64,000 bases of DNA from Phalacrocorax aristotelis (GCF_949628215.1 NC_134284.1:5276850-5340849), one strand, 5' to 3'; shown: positions 1-14,700, counted from the first letter of the stretch. Numbers and translations: made by a program. The notes: generated by a model from the letters alone, not told the origin.

Positions 1-2674
1 TTTAAACAAATTTAAAAATTTTAAACAAACACAAAGAATGAAATTTTAACATAAAGATACAAACGTAAATATAAATATGCAATACTTATCCTCACACTGC
101 ACACAGTGCTACTGAAATGCTGGTGTGACTCTGTTAAGGCAAAGCCAACGGCTCCCACTGTTCTTAAGAAGGTTTCCAGAGTAGGGAATCACCCTGAAGT
201 TCACACCATGGAGAGATTTTGTATGTTTTGAAAACACGGGAACATTTCTAGATTTCTGACAAACACAAATTTAATTATTCAAACTTAAACGTCACTTGCC
301 ACTGATGTTTGCGTATTGTTGTTCAGAACCACGGTACTTTTCTTGCCTGTTCTTGCTTGCTAATTTGAAAGACTTGGCTGGTCAGAAAGGTCATTTCAAG
401 TATTAGTGTGAATTAATAGGGTGATACTGGACATAAATTGCAACTAATTGGAGCTTAAAATGTTAAGCAAGTATGCAAAGGGCATGCTAAGTCATACCCA
501 GCGGATTCCAGGCCAGGAATGGCAGGCATAAAGCTGGCACCCCATTCATGGCTGCGATCAGGAGTTCTCCCTTGCGCATGTGGGCATGAGGAGGGAACTG
601 AAGTAGCCGCTGATTACGAGTGATGGAAAAATTCCTTCCATAGACTTTTTGGGGTTTGTCATTCACAGATTATGGCAATGGATATGAGCAGCAACGATTG
701 TGCGAAATAGGGATATGCTTGGATGTATGTAGGAGATGACTAAAAAGTAGTAATGCCTTGCCCTTTTCCTCTTTTTATAGTGTGTGTCCAGGTGTATTCA
801 GTTTGAATGCAATAATCCCATATTTTGCCATTGAAAAATATGCATTCACAGTGCAGTGAAAACTTTAGTATTTCAATGGGATAGCAATTATGATAACTAT
901 TTATGGAAAGAAAACTAGATCTTTTAAATATGGATAATGCAGCTGATCAGTTTGATTGAGCGGAATTTGAGTGTCAAGTCACATAAGCTAGGACCCAAAC
1001 ATGAATAAGAGATGCCACTGTTAAAAGTTTACCCTCCATTTACATTTTACAACAAGCCTTAATTACAGTGGTATACATTTTGTGTGACAAATGAAGATGG
1101 TGGAATGGGATGCAGAAGTTAACTGGAGAGACCTATATGACAAGCAGTAAAACTATTGCAGGTACTTCCTTGACAAAAGCAAATTAAAAAACAGCTGTAC
1201 TCAAAACCTGCTGTGATCTTCAATCTTCTCCTCTGAGACACCCCAGCTAAGGAAGTTATTGACATAAATTTTGAAAGGAAAGGATCACAGCTAACCATTA
1301 TTGCTCTGGATGAGATTCTTTTCGGGTGGAAGAAGAAAACTTAACGCTTAGCGAGATTTGTAGGTTCAACACGTGCATTTTGAAAAGCAGTGTGGATACA
1401 CGGCAAAAGGTCTGTCTGCCTCGCCAAAGCGCATCTCGTCGTCTGGCTGTGCGGCCTCTTGTTGCTTTGTACGTAAAATGGTGTGGAAGTCGTTCTGTGG
1501 AAGACAGGCTGATGTGATTTTTAAGTTAGATAAAGAGGCTTTATTCAGTAATAAAGGCTGAATGGTGTTAAGGAATACTAACACACATCCGTAAAATCTG
1601 GGACAAAATCTTATGGCCTGCTCTGGCCGGGGAGCGTGTTGGTACTTAAAGAGTATTGAGGGATAGGATTATGATCAAAACAGAAAGCTTGTAACGTCTT
1701 TATGAAGTATATGCTAAGAATCAGAAAATCCTGTGATTCCGCTTTAAAAGATGGATTTTTTTTTTTGACAGGAAATAAGGAGACGTTTCAGAATTCCCCT
1801 GTTAGTGCTTCAAGGATCTTTCAAAAAAATTGGTAAGACAGTCCTTGTAAATTTGATAGAGTTGTCAACTTTGCAGTAATCTTCTCTAAAAAGGCCATTT
1901 TAGCTAAAGCTTTAAAAAAGTCAGCCTGAGGCAAAATACTAATATGAAAATTTTTAGCCTGAATAATTGAATTCTGTAGAGTGATAATTTTTTTAATGTA
2001 GAACAAGACAGATTTATACTTAAAAACATCAGGTGACTCTAAATATATGTGACAGTCAGATTAAGCTACAATAATAACACAACAATAGCAAAAAAATAGA
2101 GAAAAAACTCTTCTCTGCAGGTTGGATAAACTTAATACAAGGCCTAGGCAGAGACTGTTGCTTTCTTCCAGTAACGGCTGAACCTAGTCCCACCCTGAAG
2201 CACCCTATGAGAGAAGCCTCTGACATTATCAAGACACAAGAGAAAGGAAAAAAAAATTATAAAATTGAGTGATTAGTAAATCTCACTCATTACACTCAAG
2301 AAAGAAGCAATTCAGGCAGTTAACATACCACCAATTACCTTTGCTTTTTCTCCTGAGGATGACTGTGATTGCTGAAACTTGCAAACTCAGTGTATAGATA
2401 TGTTAATTATTGGAAAAATTGTATTATGCTGATATAGAATTAAAGGATGGATTTAATCTGTGATTAAGCTGTCCTGTGTGAATAATGTTGGATGAATAGA
2501 ATTTAGCAGACATTAGCAAAAGTTAATATACCTGGTGACAATCTTATTTTTCATCATAAAGAAATAATTCACAAAATATAGTATATATGAGTTCTACCAA
2601 ATATAGGACAGTATGCTCTCTTAGAGGAGGGGAACTGTATTTTAGAAACATTTTAAACAATTTTCTGTCAGGCA

Positions 2675-2696
2675 ATATATATATATATATATATAT
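2675..2696. repeat. (AT)11 microsatellite
   Basis: Eleven uninterrupted AT units. Simple repeat in intergenic DNA. Confidence 0.95.
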
Positions 2697-3570
2697 GCAG
2701 GGGAAAAAGTGGATGTGGAGTAGCATAAATCTTTATTGACATAGGTTTACGTAACACACAAACAATATAGGACGTCTGGGAAGATACCTGATAAAATCCA
2801 GGTAGCGAGGCAGTAAGAAAGAGCTTAAAGATTAGTTTTGAGTCTCTCACCCCCTCAGGTTTAGATCGCCAGAAAGGGTATTGTCAATGATAACGAGGAC
2901 TACGCGAGCATTTGTTCCGAAGGGTCCCAAGTGCCTTGTGAGTGCGTTGTGGCTTCTAGACACGCTTTTGCAAAAAGGCGATGCTCAAAGGGAAACTGAG
3001 GCGCTCCTGGGTGTCAGAGAGGGGCTGCAGCTCCAGCTTTCCTAGAGACAGTGGAAATAGGTGGCTGTAGCAGCACACGTTCCTCTCCCTCCCCCAGCTC
3101 TTTGTAGCTGGCTCTGCCTGCCTCAGCTGGGGTAAGAAAAAGAAGGGGGTGAAGAATCTAGTTCATTTTGTTCCGGGAAGGAAGGAGTCTAGGAGGTACA
3201 TATTGCTGTGCCAGTCAGGGCGGGGAGATCTTCCACAGCATCCAGAAGCACAGGGATTTTACAGTAGCTGCTATCAGGGAGAAAAGATAAATTTAGGGAA
3301 TTCAAGCAATATCCTTATGTTTATGTAATCAATGAGTTTTGACACTGAATTTCATGCTAATTTGTCTTTTTTTTTGTTTGTTTTGATTTTATAAATAATT
3401 TTCAGGATACAGGCTTCTGTCCTCAAAAGCTGTCTATTTCATAAAAAAAAACCCCAAACCAAACTCAAACAGAGTAAGAAACATTAATCTTAAGCAAGAA
3501 AATTGTCCACCTTGGGTCTTTTTTTTAATTAAGTATTTTTTGTTACTAAAAATGTTTTAAAGTTAAGTGC

Positions 3571-3588
3571 GTGTGTGTGTGTGTGTGT
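3571..3588. repeat. (GT)9 microsatellite
   Basis: Nine perfect GT units, a likely polymorphic marker. Confidence 0.95.
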
Positions 3589-4678
3589 TTGCAATGCTCT
3601 GATTCTCTGGTTAGCCAGAGGGCATAAGAATTCTTGCAGAAAGAGAAATCTCAGCAGATTTTAAAGACAAACCACTGAACAAGCCATAAGAAAAAAACAC
3701 TTCACTCCTTACTACTTTAACATGATTTATGACTTGAATGCAACACCTAAACTGGGAGATCCTTCCTTGTCAAGGAACACCACCTACAAGAAGACATTGT
3801 TTTCCACCAGTTAAAGCAAAGCCATTTCTGTGGCTGTAACTTTACTTCAGGTAAATGTTTAAAGGGAATCATTTACTCAGTCTTCTATTATAGGTTAAAC
3901 AGAAAACGCCCGCCTTATGCTAAACTTCTGACTTCATTATCTGATGTGTTAGTTTTACAATTTGAGTAACTAATTACAGAAATTAATAACATCAACCAAT
4001 TGAGTTACTAATTCAGCATTGGCTGTGAAATCAGCTTTATTACCTTACTCTTTCATTCATAATTTAAACACTGAACTCATAGCAGACAGCCTGTTTGTAT
4101 ATGTGGAAATGTGAGTTGTGAAAAATACAATCTGTCCATTTTTTCTTACAAAAGCTTAATGATTTCTGTGATCTATATTTAAAAAAACCCATGTATATAT
4201 TTGCAGGAATGGATATATAGTAGGTATTTAATCTATGTTATGGCTTACTAAATGTCACAGTCCATTACAAGATACTACCAAATGCCCAGATATATTTTTA
4301 AATTGTAATGTAGTGTATTGTGAAAACCAAAACCTTTAATATGTGACAAAACCTTTAACATGTGGCAAACAGGTTTATAAAAATGGTCTTAGGCCTTACG
4401 AGTCTTACTACTGTGGAAATGATTTTAGATTTATTTTTAATTGAATTGGAGCTCTTTTGTGCACCTCAGCTCTGTATGGCAACCAGACAAACCACAGTAA
4501 TGCAGTAGCTTTTGATCTTTTGCCCATATATTTTGTCAGCTGAATTGAATGTGCTTTGAAAGAGACTTACGTGGAACTGATATCTTCACTGTACATAGGA
4601 AAATGGGTGATTAGGCTGTTGCTGGTGATAGTCACTCTTGCATTTGGTTCTGCGTTCTCCAAAGTGTTTGCTGTAATT

Positions 4679-4694
4679 ATATATATATATATAT
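4679..4694. repeat. (AT)8 microsatellite
   Basis: Eight AT units, followed by further alternating AT/GT-rich sequence to about 4760 that can itself fold back on itself. Confidence 0.9.
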
Positions 4695-5680
4695 CTAAAA
4701 ATATATGTATTATAGATTTCCCCATTCATATGTGCGTATACACATATATACGCATACAAATATTTTCCCTAACCCTTCTTTTTATCTTTGCAGTGGAAGA
4801 GCATCCCTGACTCGGTAACAAGTTTCAGAGACCACGTCTCCATGGCATAGCATATGAATACCCCTCCAAGAAAATCAGCATAATCGAAGTTCGAAGGAGA
4901 AATATTGTGTGTCAGAAACATCACAGAGATATTTCACTAGGACAAAACTGTGGATGTTTTGTAGTCTTGTTCCTAAGGCAGAAGTTAATTCCTGATTTAG
5001 TTTTTTCCTCAAGGGAAAACCTCAAAACTTTGGAATTTTGAGAAAAGTTCAGAACTGAAATGTTTTTGGTGCTAATGTGAATTGCTCTTTCCTTCTTACA
5101 GCCTACAGTCTGAGTGCCACAGAGGCATGTTCTTCAGACGTAGTCCGAATACGTCACATACTGCTGAAAGTGTAAAAAGTGCCCAAAGTCATGTAGAGAA
5201 TAAGTTTGCAATTTCTGGTGTCACAATCTGTATTTTAGTGGCTGCAGCAATAATTTCGTAGACTTTTCCTTTCTGGTCAAATAAAACATCAGCTGTTGTC
5301 ATCAGCTGGGTGGACAAATTTGTTTCTGCCCTTTCATTTCAGTTGAGACTATGAGTTCTGCCCATTGTACTGGCACCTAACAGAATCAGGAAACTGCATC
5401 ATGACCTCATTTTTGTAAAAAAAAAATGTATGAAATTATCAGGAGTAGTATTCTGCAGGGTCTTCCTTCTGCCAAGAGACATACAAAGGGTTCCTTTGCT
5501 CATTCTGTCCATACATATTAAACAAAGCAAATATATTGCCATTTAAAATGCTCAAAAGACTATTTCTTTAATAAATAATACAGAGATGGTGATTGTGCAA
5601 TCTCCAAATAAGGTCATGGGGTGACAGAGAGACAGTGGGTGCTATTAAAAGCTTGACATTTATCACTCACAGTCGTTAAA

Positions 5681-5751
5681 TTTATCATGGTATTTGTGGT
5701 ATTTGCCAATCTAAGTATAGAGAATGCCACAAATACCACAGAACGGATAAA
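5681..5751 (+). other. Long imperfect inverted repeat (hairpin)
   Basis: The arm 5688-5704 pairs with 5722-5738 over 17 positions. Fifteen are Watson-Crick, and two become G:U pairs if the + strand is transcribed. The loop is 17 bases. An outer 6-bp stem (5681-5686 with 5746-5751) continues past an asymmetric internal loop. The size resembles a small pre-miRNA or the ends of a very short MITE. No identity is assigned. Confidence 0.6.
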
Positions 5752-8700
5752 TACTGCAGTACAAAAACCAGCAAACGGCTGGTGGTGCTTTGCTAAACCT
5801 ATAGCGCTCTATGTTCTGGAAATGCATTGCAGGTGCTATTGGCTAGGATTTTCTTGGTATGGAAATGGAAAAAAGTTTGTTATGCTTTCCTTTTCCTTTA
5901 TCTTGCCTATTTAGAACAAAAGGGCTTTTGTACAGGAAATATTTCTGCCTGTTTGTCCATAGCCTCCAGAGCAATGGAGACCCTATCAGAGTCTGAGTGT
6001 CCTAAAGCTAATAAAAACCAGATCATGGCATGGCATTCTCACAGACAGAACAGAGCCTGTCCAGCACATAAAGGTAAGGAAATGGCACTCAGAAATATGC
6101 CCTGTATCTTGTGACAAACAGCCCACTGCGCAAATTTTGTTGGAAAAAAATGGCTTTTCAAGCAGGAAGCGGTTCTGTAGTATATAATTTAAGAGCTCTG
6201 TTTAAATCCTGAAGGACAGAATGGACATAATCAATCACATTGTACGCTTACTCTACGACACAGAAAAATCATCATTATTTTCTTTGCAATAACTGCAGAA
6301 AAGGCATTAAGCTAACGAAGTGCAAACTAATTTTTCTTCACCTAATAAAACAACTTCAGTGGTGATAGAGGAGATCACAGTGTTGGGTTTTTGCGGTCTG
6401 GGCACCCAAATCCTATTTGTTCCTTGGAAAAATACTGTTTCTTGACCACTCTTCTCCAGGTTCAAAGGGTAAGCATGAAATGGACAGCTGCTCTCCAGTC
6501 TTTTCTGCAGGTGCAGTTCTGTCCCTGCTTGACTGGGGGAGGTGCTGTGGTGCTAAAGCACCAATTCTCATAGGTATTACGGTTTATAAAGGGTATTTTG
6601 CTGCACCTTAAGAAAGTGTAACAAAAAGTAGAATGAATGCGGCCATAGTTGTGACCAAGTCCTTCAACCCTGGCAACAATGAGCACTTGATCCCTTAATG
6701 GGATTCTACGCTTGTAGGGCAGACCTAAGCCTAGAGTTAGGTAATTTCCTTGCCATGGAGCTGTTGAGACTGTCTATTTGATTCTCTCTTAAGTTTTGAA
6801 TACAGCAGATGGCACTGAAGAGTATATAATGAAATTCCTGGGCTATCAACAAAACCTGTGTGTTACAAGTCAGTCCTGCTGTCAGTCCTTGACATGAACT
6901 CATCACATTCATTTGGCATGCATTCTCCACAAAGTTCCCTCAATTTGCCTGGTGAAAGCAATGGAGGGAAGTATGCTAGGGAAAGAAGGTACTGTATCCA
7001 ACTTCAGTCATTTCTATAAACATTTAAAATTTACCCAAATCATAGGTAGGTTGACCTTAAAAATCTCTTGAAGAGTGGAATGTTTTTTGCTTCAATGAGT
7101 ATTATTTTGGAAGACGAACTTCAGATATAACTTAAATGTAGAACAAAAATGCTGCACTATATTCTTAGGGCCATAAAAAATAATAATTAAAAAAAAACAT
7201 AAGGGCCAAATTCCCAGTTCAGGTGAATCAGAATGCTGCTCTTACTTTGAAGCCAGTGATACTAGTAGGACTGTCTAAAGTAGGTGAGGATATGGCTATT
7301 TTCCTACACAGGTTTTTTTCTTTTCTTCCCACGTTGCAAATCTCCCATGCATGCTTCTAATTAACCACTGAATACAGCGGCTGAAAAGAATCAAGTGGAG
7401 ACATTTTAAGTTTGTCTTTGTGAAAGGTCATTCAGTGTGGATTTTGAAAATTATGTGTCTTGGACTAGAATCTAGTGCAACTTGCTGCAGGTGCTGAGAG
7501 TTAAATGCTGGTGTGTGCAACTTTTGAATTGTTTATTATGCCCATCAAAATGCTGGAGGTTTTATGTCTTAAAAGCAGCTGTATATCTCTGAATGTACTT
7601 TTTGACTTCTGAGGAGATTAGTTTCATAATAAATAGCAAACATAAGAAACACTTTTGTGTACCCTTAAGTAAGCATGCAATGCTACACCGTCACAGAAGA
7701 CCACTTAGAGTTTGAGAGAGGTATTACTTTAACTTTGCCTTTTCTATGTGTATTGTGATTTGGCGTTCCTATTTACACATTCACTTAATTAAAAATAAAA
7801 ATATTTTAACAAGTTATTCATAGCCATTGTAGCAGCGTACTTGACTTGTTCCAGACCCAGCTGTGTTATGTCATACCCTCTCTGCAGGACAATCATTGCT
7901 GCCCTGTGATGCAAGTATATTGCCATTTCCTAGTTCTGGAAAGATTGTTTTTTCGCTGCTGCCAGAGAAAAGAACGATTAAACATATTTTATTGAATTCT
8001 TTTGATATACTCATTTGATATATATCTCTGACCAACCCTCCCAGTGAAAAAAAAGGATATCTCTGATTTATCGTGTCAAAAACAATGTCTTGCTTTACAC
8101 TGTAGCTTCTTTTTCCAAAGTAATCTTAAAAGCTGAAGAAAGCCACATTATTGGGAAGGGGAGGTAAGAGAGATCTTATAAAAGAGGCTTTTATAAGGTC
8201 TTTCCTTTATCACAAGAGGAGAGACCTGATAAAAGAGGAAAGTCAGTCCCGGTTCTCTGCTTGAGGATACTTCTGTCATCATGGCACAGGTAGGATCCTT
8301 GCCACCCAATTTGTCTTGGCCTCATTGCGTTTCACAGTGAGAGATGCCGTTTTAAGTGTATTTTCCATTCAACAGGAGCTCTGCCTGCACCATACATATG
8401 CCTCATCCACATGTCTAGTTGGTATTCTTTGGAGTAATTGATCTATCTTGGAGCTTATGTTTTCTCTCATGCCTTGTTTGTCCTCGTGGCAGTCATATTT
8501 GGATTTCACACAGTCATTTTTGCTGTACGTACCACCTCCAAGCCCAAGGAACAGTTTGCACTGACATTTCAAGTAGCATGACGCTGGGCTTTGATAACTA
8601 GTTGGTGTAATTAAACTGAATATGCCTCACAAAAATTTATTAAAGCCCTGTGGGGACTTTGCTATCATTTCTTTTTTTCCCCCGCTGCACTGGCTTTCCT

Positions 8701-11700
8701 GAAATCTTTTTCTCTTTACAATACGTTTTCTGCCCCAAAGCAGATCCTCTGCTCTGAGGAAATATATGGAACAATGAAATGTATCAAATTACAGTAATGA
8801 AACAAATCAGATCAATAGTTTATCCATGTCTTTTTGGACGTATTACTTATTGACGTATTTTTTTAAACAGGTCAAATCTTTAAGTGCTTATCAACAAATA
8901 CTTCAAGTCACTTGCCTGGTTTTTGTTCACTGAAACTATAGGATGAATATACTTATACAGTGAAAGCAGGGCTGAAAATTTATTGATTTCTGTTCCTCAG
9001 CATCAGAAGAGGTTTGTTTTTGAGAAAACACTGGATAGCTGCATCTCAACATGAGGTCTTAAAATTTCTGCCTGAAAATGTTCTCTGTGTGTGTAATCTT
9101 AATCTACTTTAACCATGTGAAAATCTTAATTAAATCTAAACCTTAGGGTCCCTGGTTTTTCTGCTTTGTTGATTCACTATAAACTGTCTTCTTTTTAGGC
9201 AGATTGAAGCCTCTGTGATGAGAAAAGTTCTCCATAGACTCGTTCTTAGAGGTTTCCACAAGAAAACTGGTGCTTCATCATGGCTTTGTACTGAAGAAAG
9301 AAAATGAGAGCAAATCCAGATGGGAAGAGGGAGGCTTACTGGGCCATGTAGGGAGGGATGACCGCCTTCCTGGCTTGCACACCGCCTGAGCGAGTCTGCT
9401 CTGAGGAAGGTGCGTGCAGAATGGAGGTATTCTGGAGGTGTGACTGAAGAAAATAAAATTCTGTATCTTATTTATTGTGTGCCCAGCAGGTACAGACACG
9501 TACAAATGTAAGAGATCCTTCAAAATCTGAAAAACAGAAAATGTAGATAAAACGCGATGTAGTATTTGCAGTAATCTTATGAATTGACGCAAAGTAATAG
9601 TTGGCAAAATTGTACACATGAAATATTTACCCACTTGCATGTAAATGTAAATATATGGCACTGTTCTCACTCTGATGTAGCTTTTGAAGTTCAAATGATG
9701 AACGTTTTCAATGGCAAGTTTTATGGTTCGGGGTCCGTATTAGGTGTCCCAGCCTGGCAAGAGGTGGGTGATGGTGCCTCTCAGTTTCCCTTTGAGCCTC
9801 AGCGAGGTGTAGAGCTGGGCAAGCATGAGCAGGAAAGGTACCCAGGGGTGACTCAAACACCTGCTTGGCGCTGCTGTTAGTGTGAACCAGCCTGCTCACA
9901 CCAGGCCCCCAAACCTCCTGAGACTGTCATAAAGAAGATGTGGATAGGGTAAAAAAGGTATGTCTTCCTATGCTGTTTCCCCCTCAGCTGGGCAAACACA
10001 GCTTTAGATTGAGGAAACCGTGGAGCAAGGCTTTTCTATAAATCACTGATAGTTTGGTTATGTTTCTCACAGGAAAACAGCCCGTACTTCCTTGCAGGAA
10101 AGTGTGAAAGAGGTTGAAACAGCTACAAAGCAGAGTTTCTAAATCTAAAATGCAAAGTAAATATCTGGTTAAACTGAGGACAGATTTACATAGGATGCGT
10201 GTAAATCGATGCAGCCCTTAAGCAACTCTGACCTATGTGAGATATTACGTGGGTTTCATTGTTATCTCAAAAAATAAACTGTAACTTCCAGTATCATAGC
10301 AACATTGCGCATAATGCCGACTTGTCTTTTTCTTAAGAGCACAGAAATAAACCATGCACAAATGTAGGTGTTCTACAATTTTTTATGAATGATTGAACTT
10401 ATCTTTTTCTCTTTCTGTGTCACAAATCCTTTCCTGCAGTGTAGTAAAAAATACATCCTTTCTAATATATTCTAGAATACGTAGTTACGAATTGAGTATT
10501 TCACAACACGAAAATTTCTGCGAAACCTATAGGTAAGCACTGCAACTTTCTGTGGCATAAAAGAAATTGAGTACTGCAATCACAACTTTATAAAACTCAG
10601 GGCTTTTGATTCATAAAATATTTTGATACTCCAAATTTGAGTTTGCTCCATTTTGGAAGAGAAATATTACACGAATTTAATGGAATGCTCATCCTGAAAA
10701 AATTTTGTTTAGGAAAGATTTACAAATGGTGTCCTGAAAACAAAGCACGCTCTGCAGCTGAGCAGGCGTTATTTGTTAGTAACAGTTGTGGAACTCACTA
10801 AAACACCGGTTTAAATCACCACCTGTGAAACTCCAGATGTGCACGATTGGGATGGGTCTGGGAAACTATTCTGGGTCTATGAATCTGTATTTTCCAGTGA
10901 AAATGTGCAGATCTATAGACTAGACTAAAGATTCTAGACTAAAAAATCGACACCTTTGAATGTTTATAGACGTTAAATTCAACTGAAGATTTTTTTTATA
11001 TATCCCATGAACTCTACGAAATATGTCAGATTCTTGTTTCAAACCAATTACTGTGACTGGAAAGAAAACCCAATAGCTTTTACCTAAGGCCTTACATGGG
11101 ACAAAGTCCAGGTCTAAAGTCCAAAATCATGTGGAATTCAAATATATTCTCCTCACACAGGCCATTTAAATCACCTCAATAATCCTACAGGATTCCTAGT
11201 GAACAGGATTTCCTATGGAATTCTCTATTAAATATTATTTTGTATTTCTTTTTGCAGTCTGACATGCAAATAGACACTAATTATAAAACACATACCTAAA
11301 TACATGCATTTGCACACACGTGTGTATTTATACCTTATATATCTGTAAAGGATTTTTTTCAGATATATTTCACCCATTTTTATTGTAACTGTAGAATCTT
11401 TGAATGAGAAAAGGATAAAAAAACTCTTACCAAGCCCCCGCTTTTCACTCCCGTTCCCTGACACAGTTTACCGTCAAATCAATCATTTGACAGCCCTAGT
11501 TACTTCCAGGGATTGTTTCAGCCTGGCCTCTGAAGGGATGCTTTAATGTAATATAAATTCCCTTCTGAGACTGGTGAGATGGAGGGGCCGAGCACAAGAG
11601 TGAGGGGCACCAGGAATACTGAAGACATATGGTGGTGTAACAATCAAAACAAAGGAAGGCAGCTCTGCCCTGATCACGTCACTGAGCTGAAAGCAGCTGG

Positions 11701-14700
11701 GGGTATAAGGATTCAGCACTTGGCTGAAGACAAATGTAGGCAAGGCAAAGCAAAGCAGTAGGTCTGAAAAAAAATGCTCGATGGAATGCATTCATACTGG
11801 AATACTGAAGCATGATTTCTCCTTTTTTTTCCCCTATGGAATACACGAAGCACCAAAATGCTGCTTAGAATTCCAGCATAGAGGACTCTCCTCTTTCTAG
11901 TTGATCGTATTTATTGCTGTTCTGGGTATTTCGAAGCACTCACTAACTTTCTCATCATTAGTCTTCTTCAATTAGAGATTTTAAAATGTTCTGGTGTAAA
12001 TAAGGTCTTAAGGGTTTTTAAATTCCAGCTCCACTAAAGTCCGTGGGGATTGCCATTAGTACCATAAAAATTGACGACCATGGGATGGAGGTGTTATGAT
12101 ATAAATAAAATACAAATTTATAACATTTTTTTTAAAAAGATATTATTAAATGTAATTGTTTCTTCTGATTACAATCTGTAACTCCTTTTGCTTTATAAGG
12201 AAAAGAGGAAAATAAGGTTTGTCAAACTGAGTGTCGCCAATATTCTGCATAACTGTCTAGTATTCTATCATAATGCACTAATCAGTTATACAGGGCTTCG
12301 TATCTTTTTGAATATGTATCTTTGAAAGAATAGACTCTAGGGAAAAAGTTAATTTTTAGTTAATGAAAGTTGATTCTCAATCCTCTACTGAGTTTGTTAT
12401 ATTCTTAGTACGTGCATATTTCTTTGCATCTCTACAACGTATATTGTAGGTGTTGAATCTGCTTATATGAAATCCTCGTCCAGGTTATTTTTGAAAGGCC
12501 CACTCTTTATTTAGTATAGAATCTTAAAGTAGAGTGTAATGGGAGCCCACATAAGATTTGCTCACAGATTTACACTTAAGCCATCATAGTTCATGAAGCT
12601 GCATTAATGGATGCTTTAGCAGAATGCGAGCGGTCTTTTGAGACTGGTGAAAAACACAAGGGAAGATCAAGAGACTGGCAGCAGATTATCTGGTCCCTGG
12701 AATATTTTACTGGTTTTGTACTTCTTTCCAGAGCCTGTTAATTCATAAGATTTGACTCAATGAAGTTTTCCTTTGTCTAGTTGCAGCCTGTCTGAAAATA
12801 AATTGGAGTTTACTCTCAGGAGTTTGCAAGAAGTGCAGACCCTGCTGCACTGGGAGCTGTACATATGCCAGAAGTAGATGCAATTGTGATTCAGAATATA
12901 TGTCCACATTATTTCCGAGGAAATTGATTTGAGCTGTTAATTTGTGCATGAGAAAGTCCTTGTGGACAGCTGACAAGATGCCCATGAAACCTGAGTGATT
13001 TTTCTGTCAGGGAGTAAAATTTTCTGCAACCAGAAAAGTGTGATACATAAAATTTGTTTTCTAGTTAAAGGGGCTACATTTAGATAGCTTCAATTCTCTG
13101 AGTTCATAACATTGTGGAATATTTACTTAATACCTGCCCCCCTCATGAATATTTCTTATACTAAGCCCCATGGCAAGAATAGTTATGGAGAGTCAACACG
13201 ACTTAGGAGCCCCCACTTAAAGAGCTTGTGAATAGTCATAGATTTACTCCTTCTTCACTGATAACATTCATTGTTTTGCCAAAGATCTTTCCATGTCTAG
13301 TAATCTTCAGTTGTAGGTATGAACGCCTGATGCAAAATAGAGTGTTAATATGATGATTAGGATATCTGAGTATTTTGTCTGTCTGTGCGTTACAGAAAGA
13401 CCTGAATTTTGTGCACTCGACACCTTGCTATTCTCGAGCATGATGTGTATAAATGCAGGCTGTATGCCATCCTCGCAAGAAGGAACACACGTGCTTGCCC
13501 TGTTATTGACAGTTTTGACCCAAACACTGTTGACTAGATGTGAAGAGTGCGCTCCTATTTCTGAGCAGCAAAACGACAGTGTTCTTGAAATGTTGCTTTC
13601 TCTTGTGAAGGGCTGAGGTCATCGGTACATCCAGCTCCGGTACTTTTTACTTTTCAAAATGCAGGCAAAATGCACTTTCCGTGGTGCGAAACACTAGAAT
13701 TGTCTTTTGAAGGAATTTAATTTAAGGAAAAAACAGAGAGAAGGATTTCTTCTTAAGATTCACATAGCAGCTGAGGGCAGCTGGGATCGTGCTCATACAG
13801 TGGGGGTAGAACCCATGCACAAATGCTCATTTTAATGAGAGAGAAAGTGTAGGTGGAAGCAGATGACCTAGATGATTTTATGAATAAAAGATATAATCTG
13901 ATGCAATCATTTCATTAATACACACATGGCGCCAAATGAAAACAGAGCATGGCAGATGGCTATGAGAGGTCTTAAAAAGGCATTTTCAGTTTAGTAGCTA
14001 ATGACTCAGATTTCATGGACTACATCAAATACTGTCAGAAAGGAAGCCCTCATCATGCCAGTCTTGCAAAGAAAGTCCTACTGCTTTATGAAAGTAACGC
14101 TGAAAAATCTCAACCAGTGTTGTTGGTATAGTAGTAAAAATATGAAGATATATTTAAAAAGAATATAAATAATAAATAAATTCAGGGTAAATATATACCT
14201 TTAATATATATATTTTATGATATATAAAATCCTTTAAAAGGAGGCAGTACATGGGGAAGGCTTGAGTAAGATGCGGATTCTTTTTTACATCCGTTCACTT
14301 CAGCATAGAAAACAAGGAAGCAGAGGAATACTGTGGTTTAGCACACTGTCTGACAGCGGGTATGGCACTAGCCATGCGGCTTCTTCATCGTGCCATCCAG
14401 CCACGCCACCCACGTCCTCTGACAGGAGAGCCAAATGTGTCAGCTCTGCTCCCAGTGTGATGCGCTCCGTACTGGAGGAATGTGCAGCCGGCGAGATTTG
14501 ACTGCTCTTTGGACCCTTTACAAAAACAGATCAGGGCAAAAGGGCTGGATTTCTTACAGAGAATCTGGCCTACAGCTTCTTAGAGACAGATTAACCTTGG
14601 TTTGGCATCAAAATGAGGACACATACAGTCTCATTCTTCAGACCTAATCCAAGATCAACTCAGTCATTATTTCATCATGAATTAATATTGTGGCAGTGGC

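Larger units (their letters stand above)
1..5680. other. Non-coding DNA far upstream of GJD2
   Basis: AT-rich sequence with no ORF I can tie to a protein family; open frames are short and many start with non-ATG codons. It contains three dinucleotide microsatellites (listed separately) and two patches unusually rich in CpG for this background, about 1320-1510 and 2870-3010. In mammals ACTC1 lies 5' of GJD2, but no actin coding sequence is visible here. Confidence 0.6.

Noticed and set aside
1538..1560. Small inverted repeat around AATAAA/TTTATT
   Set aside because: Arms of eight bases in AT-rich sequence are common by chance.
9278..9694. 138-codon minus-strand ORF
   Set aside because: Contains translated simple AT repeat (YIYIYM) and a Ser/Pro-rich tail. 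No family resemblance.
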